NCBI GenBank assembly: GCA_017409575.1
Contig: JAFQSM010000036.1
Coordinates: 1 to 64,000 of the forward strand
Origin: Clostridia bacterium
GTDB lineage: Bacteria > Bacillota > Clostridia > Monoglobales > Monoglobaceae
Reading direction: 5' to 3'
DNA: 64,000 nt
Both the position numbers and the translations under genes were made by a program. The notes beneath the pieces were generated by a model, which saw only the letters and a list, made by a program, of their open reading frames with translations, ran no database searches and was not told the DNA's origin. Below, piece after piece: positions 45,560 to 54,472 of this stretch (its first letter is position 1; each line of letters begins with the position of its first letter).

Positions 45560-47365
45560 CTATCTGGTGCCAGACATACCGCTCCTGTTGCCACCTGTCA
45601 TACTTCCGTGTGGCATTCCTCCCGACATCATACCGCCCCCCATCATCATGGCAGGAAATCCCATTTGACCTGAGCCTGCTGCAGATGGTATATAAAGAAC
45701 TGTTTCGCCATCAGAAAGACCATCTAATACTTCCACATTTCTTCCATCAGAAATCCCTATTGTTATTCTTCTTATTTCATAACCATCCGGAATTGATGGA
45801 TTTTTGTTTCCTTCAGGCATTTGTGGCATATCCCCACTTTCGTTCCACTGTTTGCTTCTGTTTGTATCGTTACCTGGGGCAACCTCTTCTGATTTCTCCT
45901 CAGGCATTTCTTTGGTTTCCTTTTGATTTTTCTTTGCTTCTCTATTAGATTTTGTAAGCACGGTTGCAGAGTTCCCTCTTACACTCATAAGAGCTTCTTC
46001 TGGTATCGTGAGCACATCATATGCCTCACTAATAAGAATATTTGCATTTACATTCATGCCAGATTTAAGCTCACCCGGCTCGTCAATTGTAAGTTCAACA
46101 GTAAAAGTGGTAACTCCATCACCGCTTGACACACCTTCGCTTGCAATTGAAGTGACGCGTGCTTCAAATGTCGAATCTGGTATAGCATCGGCGTCAACAA
46201 TTGCTATTTGTCCCAGCTTTATGTCTGCAATATCAAGTTCATCAACTGTGATGGTAAATTTCATCTTACTCATATCAGCAACCACCATCATAACTGTCTG
46301 AGAATTTGAATTGTCAATTTTGTCTCCCACTTTGCTGTTTTTGGTGATTACAGTTCCTGCTATTGGCGATGTAATATTGTAGTTGTCAAGAGTTTTTTGG
46401 TTTGACCGCACATTAAGCTGATTCGTTTTGTATGCATTAAGAAGTGAATTGTTTTTAAGGCATACAATAAGCTGACCTTTTTGAACATAATCACCATTTT
46501 TTACCCCGACATAGTAAACCTCGCCCGAAACCTCAGCTCTTATATCTGTAGTAGTTCCGTCTTCAATTATTCCCGAACCGGCAGAGTTTACATCTCCGGA
46601 CCGGGTATGCACTGTCGCTGCAAAGGTTGTACCTGTTGCCAATGCTCCCGGGTTTTTCAGCTCGATTTCTATATTTCGCACAACACTGCCAGCCTCGCTA
46701 ATGTTTGAATTGGCAGTATATTTGTGTGTTACCGTTCCTGAAATAGTTGTCATATAAAGTGAACTTGTTGCACTGACTCTGTCGCCTACCGAAATTTTAT
46801 TGTAATCGCTAAGCGAAAACGGAATATCTATATTAAGCTTGTCTGTATTTATTATTTTCCCTATTGTGCTTGCACCGACGTTGTCACCTGTTTTGATTGA
46901 AAAATCTGTAAGATTACCGCTTGCAGGTGCATAAATATTTAAGCTGTTTACATTTTCGTTTGATTCTTCAAGGCTCATTTGTGCTTTTTCCATATTTAGC
47001 TGAGCATCCTCATCATCAATCTGATACAAAGTATCTCCCTCTTCGACCAAATCGCCCTCTTCAAAAGGGGATGAAATTATTTCGCCTTTTACCAAAGAGG
47101 TTATCTCATAACGTTCATATGGTTCAACAACGCCGCTTTGCTCTATTGTTTCGGTTATATTTCCAATTTTAGCAACTGCTTCTATGTAATTTTGCTGTTT
47201 TTCATCATTTTTGCCGCCAAAAACAAGACTTCCCAACAACACTAATATCAAAATCACAGAAATTAAAATTGCTATTTTTTTCTTTTTGCTCAGATTTCCA
47301 AATTTACCCCAAAGACTCATCACTGTTGAAGAAACTGATTTTTTTAAATTCTGTAAAAAATTCAT
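45560..47365 (-). CDS. HlyD-family/MacA-like efflux adaptor
   Basis: 601 residues. One N-terminal membrane anchor (KIAILISVILILVLLGSLVFGG), a lipoyl/biotin-like half-motif followed by a coiled coil (DDEDAQLNMEKAQMSLEESN), and a barrel region. The tail from about residue 570 is methionine- and glycine-rich (MMMGGGMMSGGM), possibly metal-binding or disordered. A basic stretch KKKKK lies just before the anchor. First gene of the exporter set; a charged QKETKEMPEEK linker interrupts the C-terminal half. Confidence 0.9.
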   Translation of the reverse strand: MNFLQNLKKSVSSTVMSLWGKFGNLSKKKKIAILISVILILVLLGSLVFGGKNDEKQQNYIEAVAKIGNITETIEQSGVVEPYERYEITSLVKGEIISSPFEEGDLVEEGDTLYQIDDEDAQLNMEKAQMSLEESNENVNSLNIYAPASGNLTDFSIKTGDNVGASTIGKIINTDKLNIDIPFSLSDYNKISVGDRVSATSSLYMTTISGTVTHKYTANSNISEAGSVVRNIEIELKNPGALATGTTFAATVHTRSGDVNSAGSGIIEDGTTTDIRAEVSGEVYYVGVKNGDYVQKGQLIVCLKNNSLLNAYKTNQLNVRSNQKTLDNYNITSPIAGTVITKNSKVGDKIDNSNSQTVMMVVADMSKMKFTITVDELDIADIKLGQIAIVDADAIPDSTFEARVTSIASEGVSSGDGVTTFTVELTIDEPGELKSGMNVNANILISEAYDVLTIPEEALMSVRGNSATVLTKSNREAKKNQKETKEMPEEKSEEVAPGNDTNRSKQWNESGDMPQMPEGNKNPSIPDGYEIRRITIGISDGRNVEVLDGLSDGETVLYIPSAAGSGQMGFPAMMMGGGMMSGGMPHGSMTGGNRSGMSGTR

Positions 47366-47667
47366 TTTTAACCTCCGGTATATAATTGCATTCTTCTACT
47401 TAAAATAATACTACTTATTTGTTAAGAAAATATGAAGAAAATAATAAAAAAGTATTATTTTTATATATGAACAAAAGGGTTCATTGTTTGTGAACTCTGC
47501 TTTGCAGTTTTGGTTATTATTTTTTAAGAATTTTGTATTTAAATTTAACTTTTTTATATTTTGTGTTGATTTTTGTCATTTTAAAGTGTAAAATGTAATT
47601 TAGAGTATGCATAGTATGTAAATATATTGATTTATAGTTTGACATATACTTAAGGAGGTATGACTAT
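47366..47667 (+). other. Gene-free intergenic region upstream of pfkA
   Basis: About 300 bp of strongly AT-rich DNA between divergent genes. Repeated poly-T and poly-A tracts are visible, but no clear hairpin or known RNA. It probably contains the promoters for pfkA (plus strand) and the adaptor operon (minus strand). GGAGGT precedes the pfkA start. Confidence 0.5.
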
Positions 47668-48768
47668 ATGAACAAAGTCAAAAAAATTGCAGTTATGACC
47701 GGTGGCGGCGACTGTCCGGGGCTTAATCCGGTAATCAGAGCGGTTACAAAGACTGCCATTATGAAATATGGACTTGAGGTTGTAGGAATCAAGCACGGAT
47801 ATCGCGGTCTTTACCTTGGGGGAGACGAATTTATTCCTCTTACTCTTCAGTCTGTCGAAGAAATCATTTCAAAAGGCGGAACTATTCTTTTTAGTTCAAA
47901 CAAAGATAATCTTTTTGATTATACTTATGAAGATGAAAATGGCAACGAATGCCACGGAGATGTTTCGGATATCGGTATCAAAAATTTAAAAGACTCCGGA
48001 ATTGACGCACTTATCGTTATAGGCGGAGACGGAACCCTGACCAGTGGTCGCGACTTTTCACGCAAAGGCGTTAAAGTTGTGGGTGTCCCCAAGACAATAG
48101 ATAACGACCTTGCAGCAACCGAAACAACTTTTGGATTTGACACAGCTGTTTCAAATGCGGTTGATGCGATTGATAAGCTTAAAACAACAGCCGAATCACA
48201 CGGCCGTATCATTGTTGTTGAAGCAATGGGCAGATATGCAGGATTCCTTGCACTTTCAATGGGTGTTGCCAGCGCAGCTGATGCAATACTTATCCCCGAA
48301 ATTGAATATGATATAAATAAGGTTGCCGAAAAGATAAAATCAAATTTTGCCAATGGGAAAAATTATTCTATTGTAGTTGTTGCCGAGGGTGCAAAACCAA
48401 AAGATGGCAAAGTTATTGTTTCGAAAATTGTAGAAGACAGTCCTGACCCAATCCGACTTGGAGGAATCGCAAAGGTTGTTGCAGAACAACTTGAAAAGTT
48501 GGTTGACAATGAAGCAAGAGCAACTATTCTAGGCCACGTTCAACGAGGCGGATCGCCCACAGCAAATGACCGAATTCTATCCACAAGATATGGTTCGTAC
48601 GCCGTTGAACTTTTAATGCAAGGTAAGTTTGGTAATATGGTAACACTTTCGGGAAGCAGTATGTCTTATGAATCTCTTGAAAATGTAATAGGAACAAACA
48701 AAGCCGTAGACCCCAACGGAGAGCTTGTGACTATTGCCGAAGCTACAGGCGTTTCGTTTGGACGATAA
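47668..48768 (+). CDS. pfkA: 6-phosphofructokinase
   Basis: Glycolytic phosphorylation of fructose-6-phosphate; 366 residues. GGGDCPGLNPVIRA at the start, GGDGTLTSG for nucleotide binding, PKTIDNDL catalytic loop, EAMGRYAGFLAL and GHVQRGGSPTANDR. The residue after GGD is Gly (typical of ATP enzymes), while Lys precedes TIDND (typical of PPi enzymes). The combination occurs in group-III ATP-PFKs; donor preference therefore needs testing. SD AAGGAGGT 9 nt from the ATG. Confidence 0.9.
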   Translation: MNKVKKIAVMTGGGDCPGLNPVIRAVTKTAIMKYGLEVVGIKHGYRGLYLGGDEFIPLTLQSVEEIISKGGTILFSSNKDNLFDYTYEDENGNECHGDVSDIGIKNLKDSGIDALIVIGGDGTLTSGRDFSRKGVKVVGVPKTIDNDLAATETTFGFDTAVSNAVDAIDKLKTTAESHGRIIVVEAMGRYAGFLALSMGVASAADAILIPEIEYDINKVAEKIKSNFANGKNYSIVVVAEGAKPKDGKVIVSKIVEDSPDPIRLGGIAKVVAEQLEKLVDNEARATILGHVQRGGSPTANDRILSTRYGSYAVELLMQGKFGNMVTLSGSSMSYESLENVIGTNKAVDPNGELVTIAEATGVSFGR

Positions 48769-48773
48769 TTTTA

Positions 48774-48836
48774 AAAGGGGATATTAAAATAGTCCAGACC
48801 GCAAAAAGACCGGAAAGCAAAGGATATCCCTTTTGA
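48774..48836 (+). other. Hairpin or small RNA candidate downstream of pfkA
   Basis: AAAAGGGGATAT and ATATCCCTTTT are complementary arms about 50 nt apart, enclosing GTCC-AGACCG-AAAAAGACCGG. It is followed by a second terminator, so it might be a 3'-end structure or a small RNA. Confidence 0.4.
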
Positions 48837-48866
48837 AGCGGCAATAAAAAGCTATTATAAATGTAG

Positions 48867-48894
48867 AAAAATCGCATAGCTATGCGATTTTTCT
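48867..48894 (+). terminator. Terminator downstream of pfkA
   Basis: Perfect palindrome AAAAATCGCATAG/CTATGCGATTTTT. Confidence 0.82.
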
Positions 48895-48914
48895 GTTTTT
48901 ATATTCTTTTTGCT

Positions 48915-48994
48915 ACGCACAAACCTCACCTCTCGGTGTACACAAGTACACCTTCGGATACCCCAAAGTCTTGACTTTGGCTCGGTTTGTGTGT
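48915..48994. repeat. Three-way-junction palindromic element
   Basis: Outer stem ACGCACAAACC (48915-48925) with GGTTTGTGTGT (48984-48994), one G-U. Inner stems are GGTGTAC/GTACACC (48935-48941, 48946-48952) and CCAAAGTC/GACTTTGG (48963-48970, 48973-48980). Structure is cloverleaf-like but has no tRNA consensus. Possibly a dispersed intergenic repeat. Confidence 0.5.
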
Positions 48995-49026
48995 TCTGAA
49001 TCAATTTTACCTATCCCCTAATGGAA

Positions 49027-49065
49027 GGCTGTTTAAAAACTATGTTTTTAAACAGCCCCTTTTTC
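49027..49065 (+). terminator. Additional hairpin terminator facing pfkA
   Basis: GGCTGTTTAAAAA pairs with TTTTTAAACAGCC and is followed by CCTTTTTC on the plus strand; it lacks a T-run on the minus strand. Confidence 0.65.
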
Positions 49066-49067
49066 TT

Positions 49068-49382
49068 TTAAATATTAAGTGCTTCCAAAAGTTGATCTTT
49101 TGGTCTGACTCCGACAGATGTTGCCGTCACAGCACCATTTTTAAAAAGCAAAACTGTCGGTATGCTCATTATCTGATATTTTGCAGCGAGCTCGTTTTGC
49201 TCGTCAACATTAACTTTGCCCACCTTAACCTTTCCTTCAAGGTCTTTTGCGAGTTCCTCAATAACAGGTACAAGCATTTTACACGGACCACACCAGCTTG
49301 CCCAAAAATCAACTATTACCGGCAAGTTTGAATTTAAAACTTCGGCATCAAAATTTTCTTTTGTAAGAATCAGCTCAGACAT
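49068..49382 (-). CDS. trxA: Thioredoxin
   Basis: 104 residues. The active site [13 protein letters not shown] is complete; the cis-proline is in [10 protein letters not shown]. Thiol-disulfide reductase of the cytoplasm. Follows rubredoxin by 27 nt, so the pair forms a redox operon likely for oxidative stress or reductant supply. Confidence 0.94.
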   Translation of the reverse strand: MSELILTKENFDAEVLNSNLPVIVDFWASWCGPCKMLVPVIEELAKDLEGKVKVGKVNVDEQNELAAKYQIMSIPTVLLFKNGAVTATSVGVRPKDQLLEALNI

Positions 49383-49409
49383 AATAGTCCTCCTTTGTAA
49401 AATTAAGCA

Positions 49410-49568
49410 CTATTCTTCTTCAAACATATCTTTGCCTACGCCGCAAATCGGACATGCAAAATCTTCGGGCAAATCCTCAAATTTTGTTCCGGGAGCTATA
49501 CCCATATCCGGTGCGCCCTCCGCCTCGTCATAGGTCCAACCGCAAGGTCCACATACATATTTTTTCAT
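49410..49568 (-). CDS. Rubredoxin
   Basis: A 52-residue protein read from the sequence, too short for long-ORF lists. Two iron-binding cysteine knuckles: [11 protein letters not shown] near residue 6 and [12 protein letters not shown] near residue 39. The single iron carries electrons in anaerobes. ATG at 49568 is preceded by AAAAGGAGG; stop TAG at 49410. First gene of a two-gene unit with trxA. Confidence 0.92.
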   Translation of the reverse strand: MKKYVCGPCGWTYDEAEGAPDMGIAPGTKFEDLPEDFACPICGVGKDMFEEE

Positions 49569-49639
49569 AATTAGTCCTCCTTTTATATTTCATATTTTTA
49601 TTTTATACATCTTTTACAAAAAAATACAGTATTTCAAAT

Positions 49640-50461
49640 TTAAATCAGATATTTTCCATTTTCTAAATCATAAATAACCTGAGCTATTGCGTGTTCTTCG
49701 TTGCTTACTGTTGTAAAATCAGCCGCTTTAAGCGCAGCTTCACAAGCGTTTGAAACTGCTATTCCGACTTTTGCAGCCTTGAACATTGAAATATCGTTGT
49801 CGTAATCGCCTATTGCGATTGTTTTATTTATATCGATATTCAAATATTCCGCAAGCTTTACAATCGCCGTGCCCTTTCCAATTCCGCCCGGAAGCATTTC
49901 ATACAAATATTTTTCTGTGCGGACAAAATCAAATTTTTTCGACGCCGGATTTTCATCAAGGCGTTTTTTTATTTCCAGGACATCTTCTTCTTTTTCTATT
50001 AGAAAAACTACCTTTGCAACAGGTTCTTTTACATTCTTATAATCACAAAATTTTTGGGGCAGATTCGTTATTTTCCTGTAAAACGGCGTTATCGAATTTT
50101 CTTTGCAAAAATAAGCTTCATAAAAAGTGTTTATAACAATCCCTACATCCGGAAGTTCTTTTTCAATACATTCAATAAGTTCTTCAAATCCTCCGGACAT
50201 ATTGCTTGTCCATAAATACTCGTTTTTAAAGCTGTCATAAAGTCCTCCGCCATTATTGCATCCAAAGGGCGCATTGGGTTTTACTTTTTCGCAGGTGTCC
50301 GAAATATAAAACGGCATTCTTCCTGTAACGAAGGTAAATTTTCCGCCTTCTTTTTTAAAAAATTCTATTGCCTCTTTGTTCTCCAATGATATACTTTTAT
50401 CATTTTTAAACAAAGTTCCGTCAAGATCGGTGCATATCAAAATCCCGTCAAACTTTCCCAT
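49640..50461 (-). CDS. Cof-type HAD-IIB family phosphatase
   Basis: 273 residues. Motif I DLDGTLFKND, motif II VTGRMP, motif III lysine GIGKGTAIVKL, motif IV IGDYDNDISMF. Mg-dependent haloacid dehalogenase fold with IIB cap, presumably a sugar- or nucleotide-phosphate phosphatase; substrate unassigned. Monocistronic. Confidence 0.87.
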   Translation of the reverse strand: MGKFDGILICTDLDGTLFKNDKSISLENKEAIEFFKKEGGKFTFVTGRMPFYISDTCEKVKPNAPFGCNNGGGLYDSFKNEYLWTSNMSGGFEELIECIEKELPDVGIVINTFYEAYFCKENSITPFYRKITNLPQKFCDYKNVKEPVAKVVFLIEKEEDVLEIKKRLDENPASKKFDFVRTEKYLYEMLPGGIGKGTAIVKLAEYLNIDINKTIAIGDYDNDISMFKAAKVGIAVSNACEAALKAADFTTVSNEEHAIAQVIYDLENGKYLI

Positions 50462-50546
50462 AAAGTGTTATATTCCTTCCCAAAAATCTTGCATCATTTA
50501 ATTTTAAATATTATAACACAAAACTCCCAAATAGTCAATTTAAAAG

Positions 50547-50582
50547 TAAAAACGAAGCCATACAGAATGACTTCGTTTTTTA
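50547..50582 (-). terminator. Terminator of the CofE-like gene
   Basis: AACGAAG-CAT and ATG-CTTCGTT arms; on the minus strand the stem is followed by TTTTTAC. Confidence 0.75.
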
Positions 50583-50587
50583 TAAAA

Positions 50588-51778
50588 TTAGTCTGTTAAA
50601 TTGTCAAAGTAGCCTTGTACAAGTACAATCGGAGTACCTTTATCACCGGAACCGCTTGTCAAATCACAGAGCGAACCAATAAGATCGGTAAGTCGGCGGG
50701 GTGTTGTTCCCTGAGATGCCATATTTCCAACCAGGTCATCATCTTTTTTGCGAATAGCACCTTCGATTGCCTTTTTTAATTCCTCACCGCTTAAATCTGC
50801 AAAATCATTATCTGCAAGGTATTTGAGCTTAAGTTCATTTGGAGTACCCTCCAGACCGCTTGTATATGCAGGCGAAACTACCGGGTCAGCCAGTTCCCAA
50901 ATCTTTCCTACGGGGTCTTTAAATGCGCCATCTCCGTAAACCATAACCTCTATATGTTTGCCACAACGCGCCATAAACTGTGCCTGAATATCTTTAACCA
51001 TATCAAAACATTCGTGCGGGAAAAGTTTAACGGTATCTTCTGTGGATTTGTTAGAACCAAGCAAACCATATTTCTCGTTATAACCGCTACCGTCAACAGA
51101 TTGCGAAAGTATTTCATCAAGACCTACAACACGCTTTGCGCCGGCATCACGCAGAATCCGTTTTGTGCGGACACGGCTGTGTATATCACAATTGAGAACA
51201 CTGTCTGTATATTTAAGAATAACGCGTGGGTCATTTGCAAGAATTATCTCTGCCTCTGCGCCGCAGGAACGGATTAAATCACCATAATATTTTATATAAT
51301 CAACACCGGTAAAAGGATGTGGATTTTCACCAAAAAGCTCACGATATTTTGCCTCGGTCAGCACATCACTATAGGGATTGATTCCTGCTTCATCTAGCTG
51401 ATCCAGTGAAACAAGAGCGTTACCAACCTCATCACTTGGGTAGTTAAGCATCAATACAATCTTTTTTGCACCCTTTGCAATACCACGCAAGCATATAGCA
51501 AAACGATTGCGACTGAGTATTGGAAAAATAACACCGATGGTTTCGCCACCGAGCTTTGCTTTAACATCACTTGCAATCGCATCAACAGAAGCATAATTGC
51601 CCTGAGAACGAGCTACAATAGATTCGGTTATTGCCACTACATCACGGTCACGGAGTTCAAATCCCTCTTCTGTAGCTGCTTCTATAACACTGTCAACTAC
51701 TATGTTAACCAAATTATCGCCCTCGCGAATAATAGGACAACGTACACCTCTTGAAACCGTACCTGTTCTTCTTGCCAT
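50588..51778 (-). CDS. CofE-like (coenzyme F420-0:L-glutamate ligase family) protein
   Basis: 396 residues. N-terminal RGVRCPIIREGDNLVNIVVD and DVVAITESIVARSQGN match the F420 ligase domain; GVIFPILSRNRFAICLRG and the later VYGDGAFKDPVGKIWELADP are further conserved blocks. F420 itself is not known from this group of bacteria and no F420 genes are visible here, so substrate and product are unknown; related proteins act as gamma-glutamyl ligases. ATG at 51778 with GGAGGG at 9 nt. Divergent from a LysR regulator. Confidence 0.8.
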   Translation of the reverse strand: MARRTGTVSRGVRCPIIREGDNLVNIVVDSVIEAATEEGFELRDRDVVAITESIVARSQGNYASVDAIASDVKAKLGGETIGVIFPILSRNRFAICLRGIAKGAKKIVLMLNYPSDEVGNALVSLDQLDEAGINPYSDVLTEAKYRELFGENPHPFTGVDYIKYYGDLIRSCGAEAEIILANDPRVILKYTDSVLNCDIHSRVRTKRILRDAGAKRVVGLDEILSQSVDGSGYNEKYGLLGSNKSTEDTVKLFPHECFDMVKDIQAQFMARCGKHIEVMVYGDGAFKDPVGKIWELADPVVSPAYTSGLEGTPNELKLKYLADNDFADLSGEELKKAIEGAIRKKDDDLVGNMASQGTTPRRLTDLIGSLCDLTSGSGDKGTPIVLVQGYFDNLTD

Positions 51779-51797
51779 AATAAATCCCTCCAAAAAC

Positions 51798-51826
51798 TTG
51801 ACATTTTATTACTTTATTATTATAAT
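51798..51826 (+). promoter_or_regulatory. Promoter of the LysR regulator
   Basis: TTGACA (51798-51803), 17-nt spacer, TATAAT (51821-51826), perfect consensus. It lies in the same short intergenic space as the promoter of the divergent CofE-like gene. Confidence 0.75.
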
Positions 51827-51884
51827 ACAATTGTTGTTATTAGTAAAATAGATAATACTTACTACTGTAATAAGGAGCGCTTAT

Positions 51885-52784
51885 ATGAAAACAAAACTGG
51901 ATTATTATCGCATTTTCTACGAAACTGCAAGATATTCTTCATTTACAACCGCTGCCAAACATTTATATATTTCCCAGTCTGCAATATCACAATCCATACA
52001 GCAGCTTGAAACCGATTTGAACTGCATTCTTTTTACCCGCTCAAGACGTGGTGTAACCTTAACAAACGAAGGAAAATTATTATTTCAAAAAGTTGAAAAT
52101 GCCTTACAATCTATTGAACAAGGCGAAACATTGCTTGCCCGTCTGCATCATTTAGACAGCGGCTCTTTAACAATTGCAGCCAGTGACACAATTACCAGTC
52201 ATTTTCTTCTTCCATATCTGGAACAGTTTCATTCTGCCTACCCCAATATTCGTATAGAAGTAGCAAATTCTTACTCTTATCAAATGCTGCAACTTGTTAA
52301 AGAAGGCAAAGCCGAACTTGCTTTTGTAAATATGCCGATGGCAGATGACGAACTTTGCATAGAGCCGTGCTTTGAAATTCACGATATGTTCGTATGCGGA
52401 CCAAAGTACGATACAAAAGCAAGTTACACCTGGGAAGAAATTTCACAGGAACCTCTTATCTTGCTTGAAGAAAATTCTTCATCCAGGCATAATCTGAATA
52501 AGCAATTTCAAAATAAAGGCATATCTTTAAAACCACAAATTGAAATAGCTGCACATGATTTACTGATACGTTTTGCCTCCATACATCTTGGAGTTGCTTG
52601 TGTCATTGAAGAATTTTCAAAAAAAAGTTTAGACCGCGGAATAATTCTACCTATGCAGCTTGACCCTCCACTTCCTGCAAGAAATATTGGATACGCATAT
52701 TTGCGCAATACTCCTCTTTCTCTTGCTGCACAAACTTTTTTAAAACTTATCAAGCAAAATAATTATTTCCAAAAACCACTATAA
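51885..52784 (+). CDS. LysR-family transcriptional regulator
   Basis: 299 residues. Winged HTH at the N-terminus: FYETARYSSFTTAAKHLYIS and SAISQSIQQLETDL; ligand-binding domain of periplasmic-binding-protein fold from about residue 90. Divergence from the CofE-like gene suggests it controls that gene. Effector unknown. Confidence 0.9.
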   Translation: MKTKLDYYRIFYETARYSSFTTAAKHLYISQSAISQSIQQLETDLNCILFTRSRRGVTLTNEGKLLFQKVENALQSIEQGETLLARLHHLDSGSLTIAASDTITSHFLLPYLEQFHSAYPNIRIEVANSYSYQMLQLVKEGKAELAFVNMPMADDELCIEPCFEIHDMFVCGPKYDTKASYTWEEISQEPLILLEENSSSRHNLNKQFQNKGISLKPQIEIAAHDLLIRFASIHLGVACVIEEFSKKSLDRGIILPMQLDPPLPARNIGYAYLRNTPLSLAAQTFLKLIKQNNYFQKPL

Positions 52785-52818
52785 TTCATACAATAAACCT
52801 CTGCAAATTAAATTGTCG

Positions 52819-52860
52819 ATAAAGAAAAAGCGGGATTTTAGAAGCCCGCTTTTTCTTCTT
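52819..52860. terminator. Bidirectional terminator
   Basis: AAGAAAAAGCGGG and CCCGCTTTTTCTT are perfect arms. Confidence 0.82.
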
Positions 52861-53215
52861 TTTCAAATGATAATACTTCGCCGGTATCGGCTTTGATATC
52901 AATATCATATTCAACATCACCGGATCTGAAATCTACCTCGTACTGCCATATACCATTGTCTCGGTCAAGCTCAATACGGTCAAACTTCACACCATCAGCA
53001 CCTACTCCCGCTTTTTCCAAAGCAAGCTCTTTAGCTTTTTCCTCGTCTATAAATTTTGAATCATCCTTCTGTGATGTTTCGGAACCTTGCGGCATTTTTC
53101 CCACCCCCATCATATCTACATCCGGAGTTGGTACAACATTTTCTCTGAAACCACATGCAGTAAACGACAGCATTGCAAGCAAAAATATTATAATATTTGC
53201 TAAAATCTTTTTCAT
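52838..53215 (-). CDS. PepSY-domain lipoprotein
   Basis: 125 residues. Lipobox FTAC in MLSFTACGFREN; the linker has two Met/Pro-rich segments; the C-terminal PepSY domain spans IDEEKAKELALEKAGV to IDIKADTGEVLSFEKEE. PepSY domains inhibit peptidases or bind in the cell wall. ATG at 53215 with GGGAGA upstream; 18 extra residues from 53269 are rejected. Monocistronic. Confidence 0.85.
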   Translation of the reverse strand: MKKILANIIIFLLAMLSFTACGFRENVVPTPDVDMMGVGKMPQGSETSQKDDSKFIDEEKAKELALEKAGVGADGVKFDRIELDRDNGIWQYEVDFRSGDVEYDIDIKADTGEVLSFEKEEKAGF

Positions 53216-53311
53216 AATAATTCTCCCTTCTTTATAATTACTATAACAATTTTGCATGGTTTTATGCAATCAGGCACAAACGAAGCTATGTTTAAATCAA
53301 TATCAACAAAA

Positions 53312-53344
53312 AACAGAGCTTATGCAAAACACATAAGCTCTGTT
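53312..53344 (-). terminator. Terminator of the aldolase gene
   Basis: AACAGAGCTTATG and CATAAGCTCTGTT arms; on the minus strand TTTTTTG follows. Confidence 0.85.
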
Positions 53345-53357
53345 AGTTAACTGATAT

Positions 53358-54311
53358 TTAGTTTTTCAAATATTTTGCAACTTCAGCTGCCACCAATTTT
53401 GTAATCTTTTCGAGATCGTCAGCAGACATTGGTGTATTGCCCTGTGATGTCAAGTCAGCCTTGCCATCACTGCTAAACAATTTCATTTTTTCAAGTGTAG
53501 CAAGCTTTACAGCCTCAACTGCTGCAGGAATCAAGTCAATAAGACCCTTTTCCATGCTTGAGAACTTTTTAAATTCTGCTTCTACTGCAGCAACATTGAT
53601 ATCAGTAAAGATGTTTACCTTGCTGATACCATCTTTGATAGCCTGTCTGAAGTCAGCATTTGTAAGGCCCGAACCGCCATGAAGTACCAACGGTACATCG
53701 ACAGTTTTTGCGATTGTACGGATTCTTTCAAAATCGAGTTTCGGCGGCAATTTGTATGCACCGTGAGCGTTACCGACAGCGATAGCCAAAGCATCAACAC
53801 CTGTTTTGTCAACAAAGTCTTTTGCAAGACTTGGATCAGTGAAATATTTTGAAGGATCTTCAAGGTGTGAACTACCTTCCGCCGAACCTTCATTGTCACC
53901 TACATGACCAAGCTCACCTTCAATTGTTGCACCATAAGAATGTGCAAGATCAGCCATTTCTTTTACTTTGCGAACATTTTCCTCGTATGTATCGGTCGAG
54001 CAGTCATACATAACTGAACTGAAACCGAGTCTGAGTGCTTTTTCGCATATGTCAAATGTCAGACCATGGTCAAGGTGTACAACAACCGGAACGGATGCCT
54101 TTTTTGCCATAGGTAATAAGTAATATGAAACTTCTTCAAGCGGACCATAGGGCAAAAGAACTTCTGCTGTACCCATAATTACAGGCGAACGGCTTGATTC
54201 TGCCGCATTAATAATACCGCGTGCGAGTTCAAGGTTAACTGCATTGAACAATCCAACCGCATACTGATTTTTCTTAGCGGGTCTGAGGACTTCATTTAAA
54301 TTAACTAACAT
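53358..54311 (-). CDS. Class II fructose-bisphosphate (or tagatose-bisphosphate) aldolase
   Basis: 317 residues. Zn-binding HLDHGLTFDICEKALRLGF, catalytic region YDCSTDTYEENVRKV and GEIEGELGHVGDNEG-like block (EGELGHVGDNEG), the later AIAVGNAHGAYK and VLHGGSGLTNADF. Glycolytic or tagatose pathway cleavage of bisphosphate to DHAP and an aldehyde; exact substrate not decided. GGAGGAAAA before the ATG. Confidence 0.88.
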   Translation of the reverse strand: MLVNLNEVLRPAKKNQYAVGLFNAVNLELARGIINAAESSRSPVIMGTAEVLLPYGPLEEVSYYLLPMAKKASVPVVVHLDHGLTFDICEKALRLGFSSVMYDCSTDTYEENVRKVKEMADLAHSYGATIEGELGHVGDNEGSAEGSSHLEDPSKYFTDPSLAKDFVDKTGVDALAIAVGNAHGAYKLPPKLDFERIRTIAKTVDVPLVLHGGSGLTNADFRQAIKDGISKVNIFTDINVAAVEAEFKKFSSMEKGLIDLIPAAVEAVKLATLEKMKLFSSDGKADLTSQGNTPMSADDLEKITKLVAAEVAKYLKN

Positions 54312-54472
54312 TATTTTTCCTCCTTACAAACAGCTGCAACGACTTTGAAAATTTCAAAAAATCGGCTGTGTTTTATCAAACTAACCTCATTTTACAACAA
54401 AATCCAAAAAAAGTCAAGACTTTTCACAGAAAAATACAAATTTTTTCTGTGTTTTTTTCTGTTTTTGAATAA

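Noticed and set aside
48915-48994. tRNA gene
   Set aside because: Cloverleaf-like layout but no A/B box, no anticodon stem of correct size and no CCA-type acceptor; treated as a palindromic element.
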